54,760 bases of DNA from an uncultured Clostridium sp. GTDB taxonomy: Bacteria; Bacillota; Clostridia; TANB77; CAG-508. The translations under genes were made by a program, and so were the position numbers. How positions within the stretch are numbered: the first letter of the stretch is position 1; each line of letters starts with the position of its first letter. Where the stretch lies: assembly GCA_947574235.1 (NCBI GenBank), contig CANPIU010000005.1, forward strand, positions 1-54,760, written 5' to 3'. Shown piece after piece: positions 43,018 through 54,707 of this stretch. The notes under the pieces were generated by a model that did not search any database, was not told where the DNA came from, and worked only from the letters and a program-made list of their open reading frames with translations.

Positions 43018-44031
43018 ATGGAGAGAAAAAGAATATTAACAGGCGATAGGCCAACAGGAAAATTACATATTGGGCACTATTTTGGTTCATTAAAAAAAAG
43101 AGTAGAATTGCAAAATAGTGGAGAATATGAGCCATATATATTAATTGCAGACGTGCAGGCACTAACCGATAACTTTAACAACCCAGAAAAAGTAAGAAAA
43201 AATGTAAGAGAAGTAGCCATAGATTACTTGTCAGTAGGAATAGACCCAAGTAAAACGACTATCTATATTCAATCTATGATACCAGAAGTAGCAGAGTTAA
43301 CCGTATTCTATTCTAACTTAGTAACCATCGCTCGATTAGAAAGAAATCCAACGGTCAAAACAGAAATAGCACAAAAAAGAGAAATCTTTGGAGAAAGTGT
43401 AACTTATGGCTTTTTAGGATATCCCGTAAGCCAAGCAGCTGATATCACAGCTTTTGAAGGAAAAATAGTGCCAGTAGGAGAAGACCAATTGCCATTGATA
43501 GAGCAATGCAGAGAAATCGTAAGAAAATTCAATAGCATCTATGGCGAGGTTTTGGTAGAGCCAGAAGCAGTATTATCCAGTGGAAAGAGAATTAAGGGCT
43601 TAGATGGAAACGAAAAAATGGGAAAATCGTTAGGCAATGCTATCTATCTATCAGATAATGAAGAAGAAATTACCAAAAAAGTAATGAGTGCAGTGACAGA
43701 CCCAAACCGAATTAAAAAAGACGATTTAGGAAATCCAGATATTTGTATGGTTGCTTATTATCACAACTTATTTAGTAGTAAGGAAGAAACAAAAGTAGTA
43801 TGCCAGGAGTGCAGAGCAGGAAAACGTGGCTGTGTAGCTTGTAAAAAACAGTTAGCCAAAAATATCATAGAAGAATTACGACCAATTCGAGAAAAAAGAG
43901 CCTATTATGAGGCACACCCAGAAGAAGTAGATAGCATCTTAAGGGAAGGAACTAAAAGAGCACAAGAAGTAGCTAAACAAACGATGAAAAAAGTAAAACA
44001 AGCTATGAAGTTAAATTATTTTGAAGAATAA
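43018..44031 (+). CDS. trpS: Tryptophanyl-tRNA synthetase
   Basis: ILTGDRPTGKLHIGHYFGSL; GNEKMGKSLGNAI (KMSKS region). Confidence 0.95.
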   Translation: MERKRILTGDRPTGKLHIGHYFGSLKKRVELQNSGEYEPYILIADVQALTDNFNNPEKVRKNVREVAIDYLSVGIDPSKTTIYIQSMIPEVAELTVFYSNLVTIARLERNPTVKTEIAQKREIFGESVTYGFLGYPVSQAADITAFEGKIVPVGEDQLPLIEQCREIVRKFNSIYGEVLVEPEAVLSSGKRIKGLDGNEKMGKSLGNAIYLSDNEEEITKKVMSAVTDPNRIKKDDLGNPDICMVAYYHNLFSSKEETKVVCQECRAGKRGCVACKKQLAKNIIEELRPIREKRAYYEAHPEEVDSILREGTKRAQEVAKQTMKKVKQAMKLNYFEE

Positions 44032-44042
44032 AGAGGTAGATT

Positions 44043-44397
44043 ATGAACGAGTATGTAAAAGAAATTCCACAAGAACCAAGTATTAAGAGAAACGGATTTG
44101 ATGGCTATTATCGTAGGGCTTAATAATGAAAACATAGAGATAATGTATGAAAATGTTTATAAAGGGCATGATAAATATTGCACGAATACAAAAATTACAC
44201 ATATCTACTATGTTATTTCAGGGGAAGGAAAATTCAAAATCAAAGATGAGATTTACAAAGTGAAAAAAGGAAATATCGTAGAAATACCACCTAGCACAAA
44301 ATTTGTTTTTGCAGGTCAAATGGAATTATTATTAATTATGAATCCACAATTTACACGTGAAGGTGAAATTGTAGGAGAAGAAAATGACTTAATGTAG
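44043..44397 (+). CDS. Cupin-domain protein, interrupted by a +1 frame break near 44110-44122
   Basis: Frame 0: MNEYVKEIPQEPSIKRNGFDGYYRRA*; +1 frame: GLNNENIEIMYENVYKGHDKY...EIPPSTKFVFAGQMELLLIMNP. Confidence 0.7.
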
Positions 44398-45703
<1,306 letters not shown>

Positions 45704-45704
45704 G

Positions 45705-45764
45705 GTTCAATGGGGACGTTTCTTTTTGCACAAAAATGTGCAAAAGGAAACGTCCCCATTGAAC
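45705..45764. repeat. REP-like palindrome copy 1, also a likely bidirectional terminator
   Basis: 28-bp arms gttcaatggggacgtttc(t/c)ttttgcaca around AAAA; one arm mismatch. Confidence 0.85.
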
Positions 45765-45765
45765 A

Positions 45766-46887
45766 CTAACAAGACATTATTAAACCATTTTTACCTTGAT
45801 AATAGTTTTTTCGAATACCTATTTGTTTAAAACCGAATTTTTTGTATAAGTGAATAGCAGGATAATTTTCTTCCATAACCTCTAAGAAAATGGGGGTTAG
45901 TTTTTTTTCTTGTGATAATTGCATTAAATTTTTTAATAATAGGCTACCAATTCCTTGATTACGAAAAGGCTTTTTGACAGCAATATTCATAATATCAGCT
46001 TTATCAACTAAAAACTTAATGCCAGCAAATCCAACTATTTCGCTATTTGACTTAGCAACCAAATAATAAGAATTCTCAGATTGTAATTCATCTTGCAAAA
46101 TAGAATACGTCCAAAAATCATCAAAATCAGAAAAAGGTAAGCTTGCTAGTTGCTCCAAATCTTCTTGTGTCATAGAAGCAATTTCAATCTTTTTAGATTT
46201 TTCTTCTAACTGTCTTTGTGCCTGTGGCTTTTTTAAATAAGAAGGCAGTACTTCTTCTAAAGCATTTTTCTTGAATTTGTTATAGCCAGCTAGTCCAAGA
46301 TAGTAAGAGTTTAATTGATTTTGTTTTGGAGCGGCTAAAGTGATATTTTTGTTCCATTTTTGGGTAATTAACTCTTGATAAGTGTTAATGCCATCGCCGA
46401 CAAAAGTAATAGAAAAATTACGAGAGATTTTTTCTTCACAAAAATCCAAAGCTTCTTCTATGGTAATGGCAGTAGGTGCAATGACTTCGAAATATTCAGC
46501 ATCTTTTCGTTCGTATAAGGCAAAATAGCAATTATTATTTTTACAATCTATGATACTTGCAATGAACCCGTCTTGTTCAATTGAGTAAGCAAAAGCTTCT
46601 AAGGAATTAACACCAGTACAAGGAATACCAAGACTATCATGAAATGCTTTTACGGTAGCAATTCCAATACGAATACCAGTAAAAGAACCAGGACCTTTGT
46701 CACACACAAGTAAATCCATATCTTTTAAGCTTAAGTTAGCTTGCTTCATGGCTTTTTCAAGCATAGGCATTAAATTTTCAGAATGCGTTTTTCCAGTATT
46801 TTCATCGAATTGGCAAATTAGACGATTTTCTTCTAAAATAGAAATTCCACAAATATCGCTTGCGGTATCAATACTTAATATTTTCAA
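45766..46887 (-). CDS. TsaB-RimI fusion: t6A biosynthesis protein fused to ribosomal-protein N-acetyltransferase
   Basis: N-terminal MKILSIDTASDICGISI...KGPGSFTGIRIGIATVKAF (TsaB); C-terminal FRNQGIGSLLLKNLMQ...HLYKKFGFKQIGIRKNYY (RimI). Confidence 0.9.
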   Translation of the reverse strand: MKILSIDTASDICGISILEENRLICQFDENTGKTHSENLMPMLEKAMKQANLSLKDMDLLVCDKGPGSFTGIRIGIATVKAFHDSLGIPCTGVNSLEAFAYSIEQDGFIASIIDCKNNNCYFALYERKDAEYFEVIAPTAITIEEALDFCEEKISRNFSITFVGDGINTYQELITQKWNKNITLAAPKQNQLNSYYLGLAGYNKFKKNALEEVLPSYLKKPQAQRQLEEKSKKIEIASMTQEDLEQLASLPFSDFDDFWTYSILQDELQSENSYYLVAKSNSEIVGFAGIKFLVDKADIMNIAVKKPFRNQGIGSLLLKNLMQLSQEKKLTPIFLEVMEENYPAIHLYKKFGFKQIGIRKNYYQGKNGLIMSC

Positions 46888-47335
46888 AATATACCTCCCA
46901 TTTTTCTACATTTGTAGTTATTTTTAAAATTCGAGTGTTTTCATCAACTGTATCTTTTTCAAATTGAATACGAAGAGAAACTTCTGGCAGAGCTTCTTCA
47001 ATTAATTCGCCCCACTCAATCAGGCAAATGCCATTTCCTAAATATTCATCGCCACCCATTTCATAAAATTCAGACGTATTTTTCAAACGATAAACGTCAA
47101 AATGATAAATTTTCGTATCGTTTTTGCTATATTCATTGACAATGGTAAAGGTAGGACTACAAATTTCATCCTCTAAGCCAAAATAACTTAAAATACCTTC
47201 TACCAATTTTGTTTTTCCACACCCTAATTCACCAGTAAGGATAATCGTATCGTTTTTTTCTAAATGACTGGCTAAGGCTTTGGCAAAGTTTTTGGTATCC
47301 TTTTCATTTTTGCTAATCAATTGAAACTGCTTCAT
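46868..47335 (-). CDS. tsaE: tRNA threonylcarbamoyladenosine biosynthesis ATPase TsaE
   Basis: GELGCGKTKLVEGIL; SPTFTIVNEY; HFDVYRL. Confidence 0.92.
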   Translation of the reverse strand: MKQFQLISKNEKDTKNFAKALASHLEKNDTIILTGELGCGKTKLVEGILSYFGLEDEICSPTFTIVNEYSKNDTKIYHFDVYRLKNTSEFYEMGGDEYLGNGICLIEWGELIEEALPEVSLRIQFEKDTVDENTRILKITTNVEKWEVYFENIKY

Positions 47336-47401
47336 AAAAACCTCCTATCTTAATATTGAAATTATTATAATACAAAAAATCAAAAAATTCAATGAAAAGT
47401 C

Positions 47402-47430
47402 TTGATAAATTACAAAGTCTGTAATATAAT
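47402..47430 (+). promoter_or_regulatory. Sigma-A type promoter upstream of mreB
   Basis: TTGATA - 17 nt - TATAAT. Confidence 0.75.
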
Positions 47431-47447
47431 TGTAACGATTTTGTAAC
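47420..47447 (+). promoter_or_regulatory. Three 11-bp-phased TGTAAY half-sites (WalR-box-like)
   Basis: TGTAAT-N5-TGTAAC-N5-TGTAAC. Confidence 0.6.
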
Positions 47448-47460
47448 AAAAAAGAAATAA

Positions 47461-48489
<1,029 letters not shown>

Positions 48490-48490
<1 letters not shown>

Positions 48491-49784
48491 TGAAAAAAGT
48501 AGCTTTTATTACCTTGCGGTTGTAAGGTAAATCAATATGAAACTAATGCGATGATACAAAAATTTAGGCAAAAAGGTTATGAAATAGTAGAACATAACCA
48601 AAAAGCAGATATCTATGTAGTGAATACTTGTACCGTAACCAATGTAGCAGATAGAAAATCAAGACAAATGTTAAGACGAGTCAAAGAATTAAATTCAAAA
48701 GCAGTCGTAGTAGCTTGTGGTTGTTATGTACAAGTAGCCAAAGAAGAGGCCCAGAAAATAGAAGAAATTGATTTACTAATCCGGAAATAACGAGAAAGAT
48801 TCAATAGTAGAAATCGTAGAAAAATACAGAGAAGAAAAGGGAAAGATAAAAGAAATAACCGATGTTATGCATCAAAAGGACTATGTAGAACTAGGTGAAA
48901 TTATTGATACCGATAAAACACGAGCCGTCATAAAAGTACAAGACGGCTGTGACCGATTTTGTTCGTATTGCATTATTCCTTATGCGAGAGGCAGAGTAAG
49001 AAGTAGAAAGCCAGAAAACGTAATTGCTGAAATAGAAAAAATAGCCCAAAAAGGAATTCAAGAAGTAGTCATAACAGGAATTCATATTGCTTCTTATGGA
49101 AAAGATTTTAAAGAAGAATATGGTTTGATGGACTTATTAGAAAAAATTAATCAAATAAAAGGAATTCAAAGAATTCGATTAGGTTCGATAGAACCTTTAT
49201 TAATTACAGAAAAGTTTGTAGAAAGACTCATTAAATTAGAAAAAATATGTCATCACTTCCATCTATCTTTGCAAAGTGGTTGTGACGAAACTTTAAGAAG
49301 GATGAACCGAAGATATACGTTGCAAGAATTTAAAGAAATCGTAGAAAGATTAAGAAAGGCTTATCCAGACGTCATATTAACAACCGATATTATTGTAGGA
49401 TTTCCAGGGGAAAGTGAAGAAGAATTTGAAGAAACCTATCAATTTTTAAAAGAAATCAAATTCTATAAAATGCATATCTTCAAATATTCTCCAAGAAAAG
49501 GAACAAAAGCGGCCCAAATGAAAGAACAAGTAGACCCAAAAACAAAAGAACAAAGAAGTCAAAAATTAATAGAACTATCCAATCAAAATGAAAGAGAATA
49601 CAACGAAAGTTATCTTGGAAAAGAAGTAGAAGTATTGTGCGAAGAAGAAAAAGAAGGACTTTACCAAGGCCATACTAAGAACTATATCGTAGTTAAAATA
49701 AAGAGCAACAAAAGCTTAGAAAATAAAGTAGTAAAGGCTCATTGTCTTAAAGTAGAGGACGACCATATATTAGCAGAAATGTAA
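48490..49784 (+). CDS. mtaB: tRNA methylthiotransferase MtaB-like; needs two +1 shifts at in-frame CGG (48517-48519 and 48782-48784)
   Basis: MKKVAFITL|GCKVNQYETNAMIQKF...EIDLLI|GNNEKDSIVEIVEKY...DGCDRFCSYCIIPYARGRVRSR; '|' marks CGG sites. Confidence 0.9.
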
Positions 49785-49787
49785 AAA

Positions 49788-49815
49788 TGTAACAAAACCG
49801 TAACACGTACGTAAC
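49788..49815 (+). promoter_or_regulatory. Three 11-bp-phased (T/C)GTAAC repeats
   Basis: TGTAAC-N5-CGTAAC-N5-CGTAAC. Confidence 0.5.
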
Positions 49816-49918
49816 AAACATTTAATATTAAAATCGTTTAAATGGCTTGCTAATTTCAAAATAATATAGTATAAATAAAACAGTAAAATGTATTAAAATT
49901 ACGAAGGAGGAAATAGAA

Positions 49919-50245
49919 ATGGCAGATTTAGGCGAAACAAACAATGTATCAGGTGTATTTGGAGGCGTTGAACTAAAAAATATAGAAAATAATGAGCAGG
50001 GATACGAAAATGCTGGAACCATTAGACAAGCAGGAAGTAACTTACCAACTAAAGTTGGATTTTGGAACAAATTTAAAGCGTTCTGGTTACAAGATATAGA
50101 TTGGAACAAAGAAATAAAAGTTGAATTAACACCATATCAACAAAAAGTAGAAGACGAAATCAACGAATTCTTACACCAAGAAATCACTTGGGAAAAAGTA
50201 CATGATTTCTTATTCCAAGAAGTATCCTTTAGAAGCAAAAACTAA
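49919..50245 (+). CDS. Hypothetical small protein
   Basis: 108 aa ORF with SD aaggaggaaat; no family recognised. Confidence 0.65.
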   Translation: MADLGETNNVSGVFGGVELKNIENNEQGYENAGTIRQAGSNLPTKVGFWNKFKAFWLQDIDWNKEIKVELTPYQQKVEDEINEFLHQEITWEKVHDFLFQEVSFRSKN

Positions 50246-50254
50246 TGTGCAAAC

Positions 50255-50297
50255 GGGACGTTTCCTTTTGCACAAAAATGTGCAATTGGGACATATC
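50255..50297. repeat. REP-like palindrome copy 2 (left of RAYT)
   Basis: gggacgtttccttttgcacaaaaatgtgcaattgggacatatc. Confidence 0.8.
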
Positions 50298-50456
50298 TTG
50301 CATGGATAAAGTGAGAAAGTATAAGCAATTGTAAATTTTTAGTGAATTATTAAAAAAGGTATAGCAAATGAAACAAAATTGTGCTATACTTTTTTTGATT
50401 ATAATGTAATAAATAGAATAAAGGGGCAAAAATTGAAAAGAAAGAGAGGTGGCATA

Positions 50457-51236
50457 ATGCCCCGAAAAGCGAGAGAAAAAAGTAGTACAAAAGTATATCA
50501 TGTAATACTTCGAGGAAATGCAAAACAAGATATATTTTTAGAAAAACAAGATTATGCTAAATTCATGCAAGAACTTAGTAAAATAAAAGAAAAATATGAA
50601 CATAAAATTTATGCTTATTGTTTGATGCCAAATCATATTCATTTGATAATATATGATGAAAAAGACAACTTATCAATAGCGATGCAGAGTTTAGCAGTGA
50701 GCTATTCTTCTTATTGGAATAAGAAATATGAAAGAGTTGGTCACTTATTTCAAAATAGATTTTTGAGTAAAGCAGTCGAAACAGAAAGCTATTTGAAAAC
50801 CTTGTGTCGTTATATCCATCAAAATCCGAGTATAAGTGGAATTTCTAAAACGGAAGAATATCCATGGAGTAGTTATCAAGAGTATGCAAAAGATAGGGAA
50901 GGAATGGTTGATAAAAAGCAGATAGTAACATTATTTGGAAGGAATAAACAAGAAGTACAAGGTAATTTCATACAATTTCACAAATACAAGGAAAGACAGG
51001 AGGATATTAAAGATTTTGCTGAATATGAAATGATTGAAAAGTTAAGTGATGAACAAGCTAGGAAATATATAGAAGAAATTCTTAAAATAGATAATATTCA
51101 AGAGATAATACAATATAGCGTAGCAAAACGAAAGGAATCTTTAAAAAAGTTAAAAGAAATTCAAGGAATTTCAAAAACACAAGTTTCGAGACTAACAGGA
51201 TTAAGCAAAAGGATGATAGAAGTTGCGATGAAATAG
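50457..51236 (+). mobile_element. REP-associated tyrosine transposase (RAYT, IS200/Y1-like)
   Basis: VYHVILRGNAKQDIFLEKQDYAKFMQEL...YCLMPNHIHLIIYD (HxH) ... VGHLFQNRFLSKAVETESYLKTLCRYIHQNP. Confidence 0.9.
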
Positions 51237-51254
51237 AGAGTGAGAGGGGGAAGA

Positions 51255-51297
51255 GATGTGTCCCTTTTGCACAAAAATGTGCAAAAGGAAACGTCCC
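51255..51297. repeat. REP-like palindrome copy 3 (right of RAYT, inverted relative to copy 2)
   Basis: gatgtgtcccttttgcacaaaaatgtgcaaaaggaaacgtccc. Confidence 0.8.
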
Positions 51298-51305
51298 AAA
51301 AGAAC

Positions 51306-52668
51306 ATGGCGAAAAGTAAAACGATTTTTGTTTGTAACGAATGCGGCAATGAGTCAACAAAGTGGCTGGGGAAGTGCCCAGCCTGCAATAGTTGGAATAG
51401 CTTTTTTGAGCAAAAGGTGGTAGAGAGCAAAAATAGTAGTTTGAAGGCAAAGGGTTTAAAGAGTAATGTGCCACAAGCTTTAAGTTCTTATGAGGCTAAG
51501 GAAACGATTCGAACTTCGACTGGCTTTGGAGAATTGAATAATGTTTTAGGTGGTGGCTTAGTAAAGGGTTCTTTGGTTTTATTGCGGAGGAGAACCAGGA
51601 ATTGGTAAGTCTACGTTAATTCTTCAGATTTGTGATAAGGTGCAAGGGGAAGGAAAGGTCTTGTATGTTTCTGGGGAAGAGTCAGCAGAGCAGATTAAAA
51701 TGAGAGCAGATAGATTACATATTAAAAATGAAGATATTTTGTTTTTAGGAGAGACAGATATTGATATTGTCAATCAAGCAATTATGGATATCAATCCTAA
51801 ATTAGTAATTATTGATTCCATTCAAACGATGTATTCAGAAGAGTTGTCAGCAGCGGCTGGTAGTGTAAGCCAAGTACGAGAGATTACTTCGCAAGTGATG
51901 CGAGTGTGTAAATCTAGAGCCATTACTACCATTATTATTGGGCATGTGACCAAAGAAGGAAATATTGCAGGACCAAGAGTTTTGGAGCATATGGTAGATA
52001 CGGTTTTATACTTAGAAGGAGAAAGATATTTTTCGTATCGTATTTTAAGAGGTGTAAAAAATAGATTTGGTTCTACCAATGAAATTGGTATGTTCGAGAT
52101 GAGAGAAGAAGGCATGTGCGAAATTACCAATCCATCCGAGGTACTCATTTCAGAGCGAGAAGACAATCCGTCAGGTTCCTGTATTGTTTCTAGCATGGAA
52201 GGGACAAGGCCTATTTTAGTGGAATTACAAGCTTTAACAGCCCAAACGAATTTTGGCTATGCCAAAAGAACGGCCAATGGAATTGACTTTAACCGTTTGT
52301 CTTTATTAATTGCAGTATTAGAGAAAAAGGCAGGCTTGATGCTAAGTATGCAAGATGTTTATATGAACGTAGTAGGAGGCTTGAGGATAAATGAACCATC
52401 GATTGACTTAGGAATTATTATGGCAACAGCGTCTAGTTTTAAAAATAGTCCGATTCCAAAAGATATGGTAATTATGGGAGAAGTTGGCTTGACAGGCGAG
52501 ATTAGAAGAATTAATTTAATCGAAAAGAGACTAAAGGAAGCAGAAAGACTAGGTTTTAAATCTTGTTTAATTCCAGAAAGTAATAAAAAAGACTTGAAAG
52601 ATAAGTATAAATTAGATATAATAGGGGTCAAGAACGTAAGCGAAGCAATGAAAAAGGCATTAGGATAA
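51306..52668 (+). CDS. radA: DNA repair protein RadA; needs +1 shift at in-frame CGG 51585-51587
   Basis: Frame 0: MAKSKTIFVCNECGNESTKWLGKCPACNSWNS...GGGLVKGSLVLL; +1: GGEPGIGKSTLILQICDKVQGEGKVLYVSGEESAEQI... Confidence 0.93.
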
Positions 52669-52692
52669 AAAGCGATAAAGGAGAGAAGCGTT

Positions 52693-53760
52693 TTGAGAAA
52701 AGGAAAAGAGGACAATATTACAGAAATTCTAAAATTAATTGCTCCGGGTACACCCATTAGAGATGGACTAGAAAATATCTTACGAGCAAAAACAGGTGCT
52801 TTGTTATTGATAACGGACAATAATCAGATTTTAAAAGAAGTAGTAGATGGAGGCTTTACGATTAATGAGGACTACACTTCTGCTAAATTATATGAATTGG
52901 CCAAAATGGATGGAGCTATTGTACTAAGTGGCGACTTAAAGAAGATTTTATATGCCAATGCTCAATTGATACCAGCTAGAGAAATTCTAACATTAGAGAC
53001 TGGGACAAGGCATAGAACGGCAGAAAGAACTGCGAAACAAACAGGAGAATTAGTCATTAGTATTTCACAAAGAAGAAGTATCATAACTGTATTTAAAGGA
53101 AATGATAGATATGTGCTAGAAAATACAGATGTTGTACTAAATAAGGCAAACCAAGCGATACAGACTTTAGAAAAATACAAAAAAGTATTTGACAATAAAC
53201 TTAATCTATTAAATGAATATGAATTCAATGATATTGTAACACTAGAAAATGTATTAGTAGCTATCCAAAGAGCAGAAATGGTTATGAGAATTGTAGAAGA
53301 AATCCAACGACAAATCTATGAGTTGGGGAGTGATGGAAGGCTAGTAAGGATGCAATTAGAGGAATTAATAGGAGGCTTAGAAAAAGAAGAATTATTAATT
53401 ATTAAAGATTATATGGTAGCGACTAAGAAAAAACAGACACCAGAAAAGATACTAGAAAAATTAGAAGAATTGACTTATGAGGATTTATCCAATGAAAATA
53501 TCATCGCAAGGTTACTAGGCTACGAAAACTTTGACAACTATGACGAAGTAGGTGTTTATACAAAAGGATACCGTATTTTGAATAAAATTCCAAGGATGCC
53601 AAACAATATAGTAGAAAACTTAATTGGTGCTTTTAAATCTTTCCAACACATTTTAGCAGCTGATATAGAAAGCTTGGATGACGTAGAAGGAATTGGAGAG
53701 GTAAGAGCAAGAACGATTCAACAATCATTAAAAAGGATGCAAGACCAGTTTGTATTCTAA
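52693..53760 (+). CDS. disA: DNA integrity scanning protein, diadenylate cyclase DisA
   Basis: APGTPIRDGLENILRAKTGALLLI...MDGAIVLS...ETGTRHRTAERTAKQTG; C-terminal HhH. Confidence 0.93.
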   Translation: MRKGKEDNITEILKLIAPGTPIRDGLENILRAKTGALLLITDNNQILKEVVDGGFTINEDYTSAKLYELAKMDGAIVLSGDLKKILYANAQLIPAREILTLETGTRHRTAERTAKQTGELVISISQRRSIITVFKGNDRYVLENTDVVLNKANQAIQTLEKYKKVFDNKLNLLNEYEFNDIVTLENVLVAIQRAEMVMRIVEEIQRQIYELGSDGRLVRMQLEELIGGLEKEELLIIKDYMVATKKKQTPEKILEKLEELTYEDLSNENIIARLLGYENFDNYDEVGVYTKGYRILNKIPRMPNNIVENLIGAFKSFQHILAADIESLDDVEGIGEVRARTIQQSLKRMQDQFVF

Positions 53761-53787
53761 GATTAAATTAAGATAGGAGAGAAGAAA

Positions 53788-54576
53788 ATGAAAACAGAAA
53801 AATTAATATGGATAATTGCGTTAATTTTGGTTATAATAGTTATACTAGGATTAGGATATGGCTATTATAGAAAAGCAACAATGGAGGTAAAAAATCCAAT
53901 TGCAACGATGGAAGTTGAGAATTTTGGGACAATAAAAATGGAATTGTATCCAGAGCTCGCACCAGAAACAGTTGCAAACTTTACAACACTTGCTAATAGA
54001 GGATTTTATAATGGGTTAACTTTCCATAGAATTGTAAAAGACTTTATGATACAAGGTGGCGATAAAAACGGAAATGGACAAGGGTCTGCAACGACAAAAG
54101 ACTTAAAAGATGATGGAGACGAAACAGAATATACGATTAAAGGTGAATTTATTTCCAATGGAGTTAATAAAAATAAATTGAAATTTGAAGAAGGAATTTT
54201 AGGGATGGCAAGAAGCGACTATACTTCTTATTCTCCAACATTAACAGAAGAGTCATATAATTCAGGAAGTTCACAATTTTTTATTATGACAAAAGCGAAT
54301 TCTTCTTTAAATGGTTATTATACTGCTTTTGGTAAAGTAGTTGAAGGATTAGATATTGTACATAAAATCGAAGAGACAGAAGTAAAAGCAGCAGATGATG
54401 CAGCAGAAAGTGGAAATTCAGAAGTTAGTACACCAGTAAATCCGCCAAAGATTACTTCTTTAACAGTAGAGACATTTGGCGTAGATTATGGCTTACCAGA
54501 AACATTAGAACCTTTTGATTATATGACTTGGATGTATAAACAATATGGCTTAGACCCAAGTACAATGTCTAATTAG
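53788..54576 (+). CDS. Cyclophilin-type peptidyl-prolyl cis-trans isomerase (membrane anchored)
   Basis: N-terminal TM; ELYPELAPETVANFTTLANRGFYNGLTFHRIVKDFMIQGGD. Confidence 0.92.
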   Translation: MKTEKLIWIIALILVIIVILGLGYGYYRKATMEVKNPIATMEVENFGTIKMELYPELAPETVANFTTLANRGFYNGLTFHRIVKDFMIQGGDKNGNGQGSATTKDLKDDGDETEYTIKGEFISNGVNKNKLKFEEGILGMARSDYTSYSPTLTEESYNSGSSQFFIMTKANSSLNGYYTAFGKVVEGLDIVHKIEETEVKAADDAAESGNSEVSTPVNPPKITSLTVETFGVDYGLPETLEPFDYMTWMYKQYGLDPSTMSN

Positions 54577-54628
54577 ATAGAATATTTTTGACGCTTTTAA
54601 AAATAAAAATATTTTTCCAAGAAAATGG

Positions 54629-54658
54629 TTGACAAATGGGGTAGAGATAGGGTAAAAT
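54629..54658 (+). promoter_or_regulatory. Promoter for tRNA-His
   Basis: TTGACA - 18 nt - TAAAAT. Confidence 0.65.
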
Positions 54659-54707
54659 AATTAGTGTGTTCGTTCCAAGTACGTAAGGGAAAAGATACAC
54701 GAGTTAT

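Noticed and set aside
43018-43080. AGG as a general second frameshift codon
   Set aside because: AGG is read in frame as Arg in conserved positions (trpS TGDRPTG, mreB EARRML), so it is not generally unassigned.
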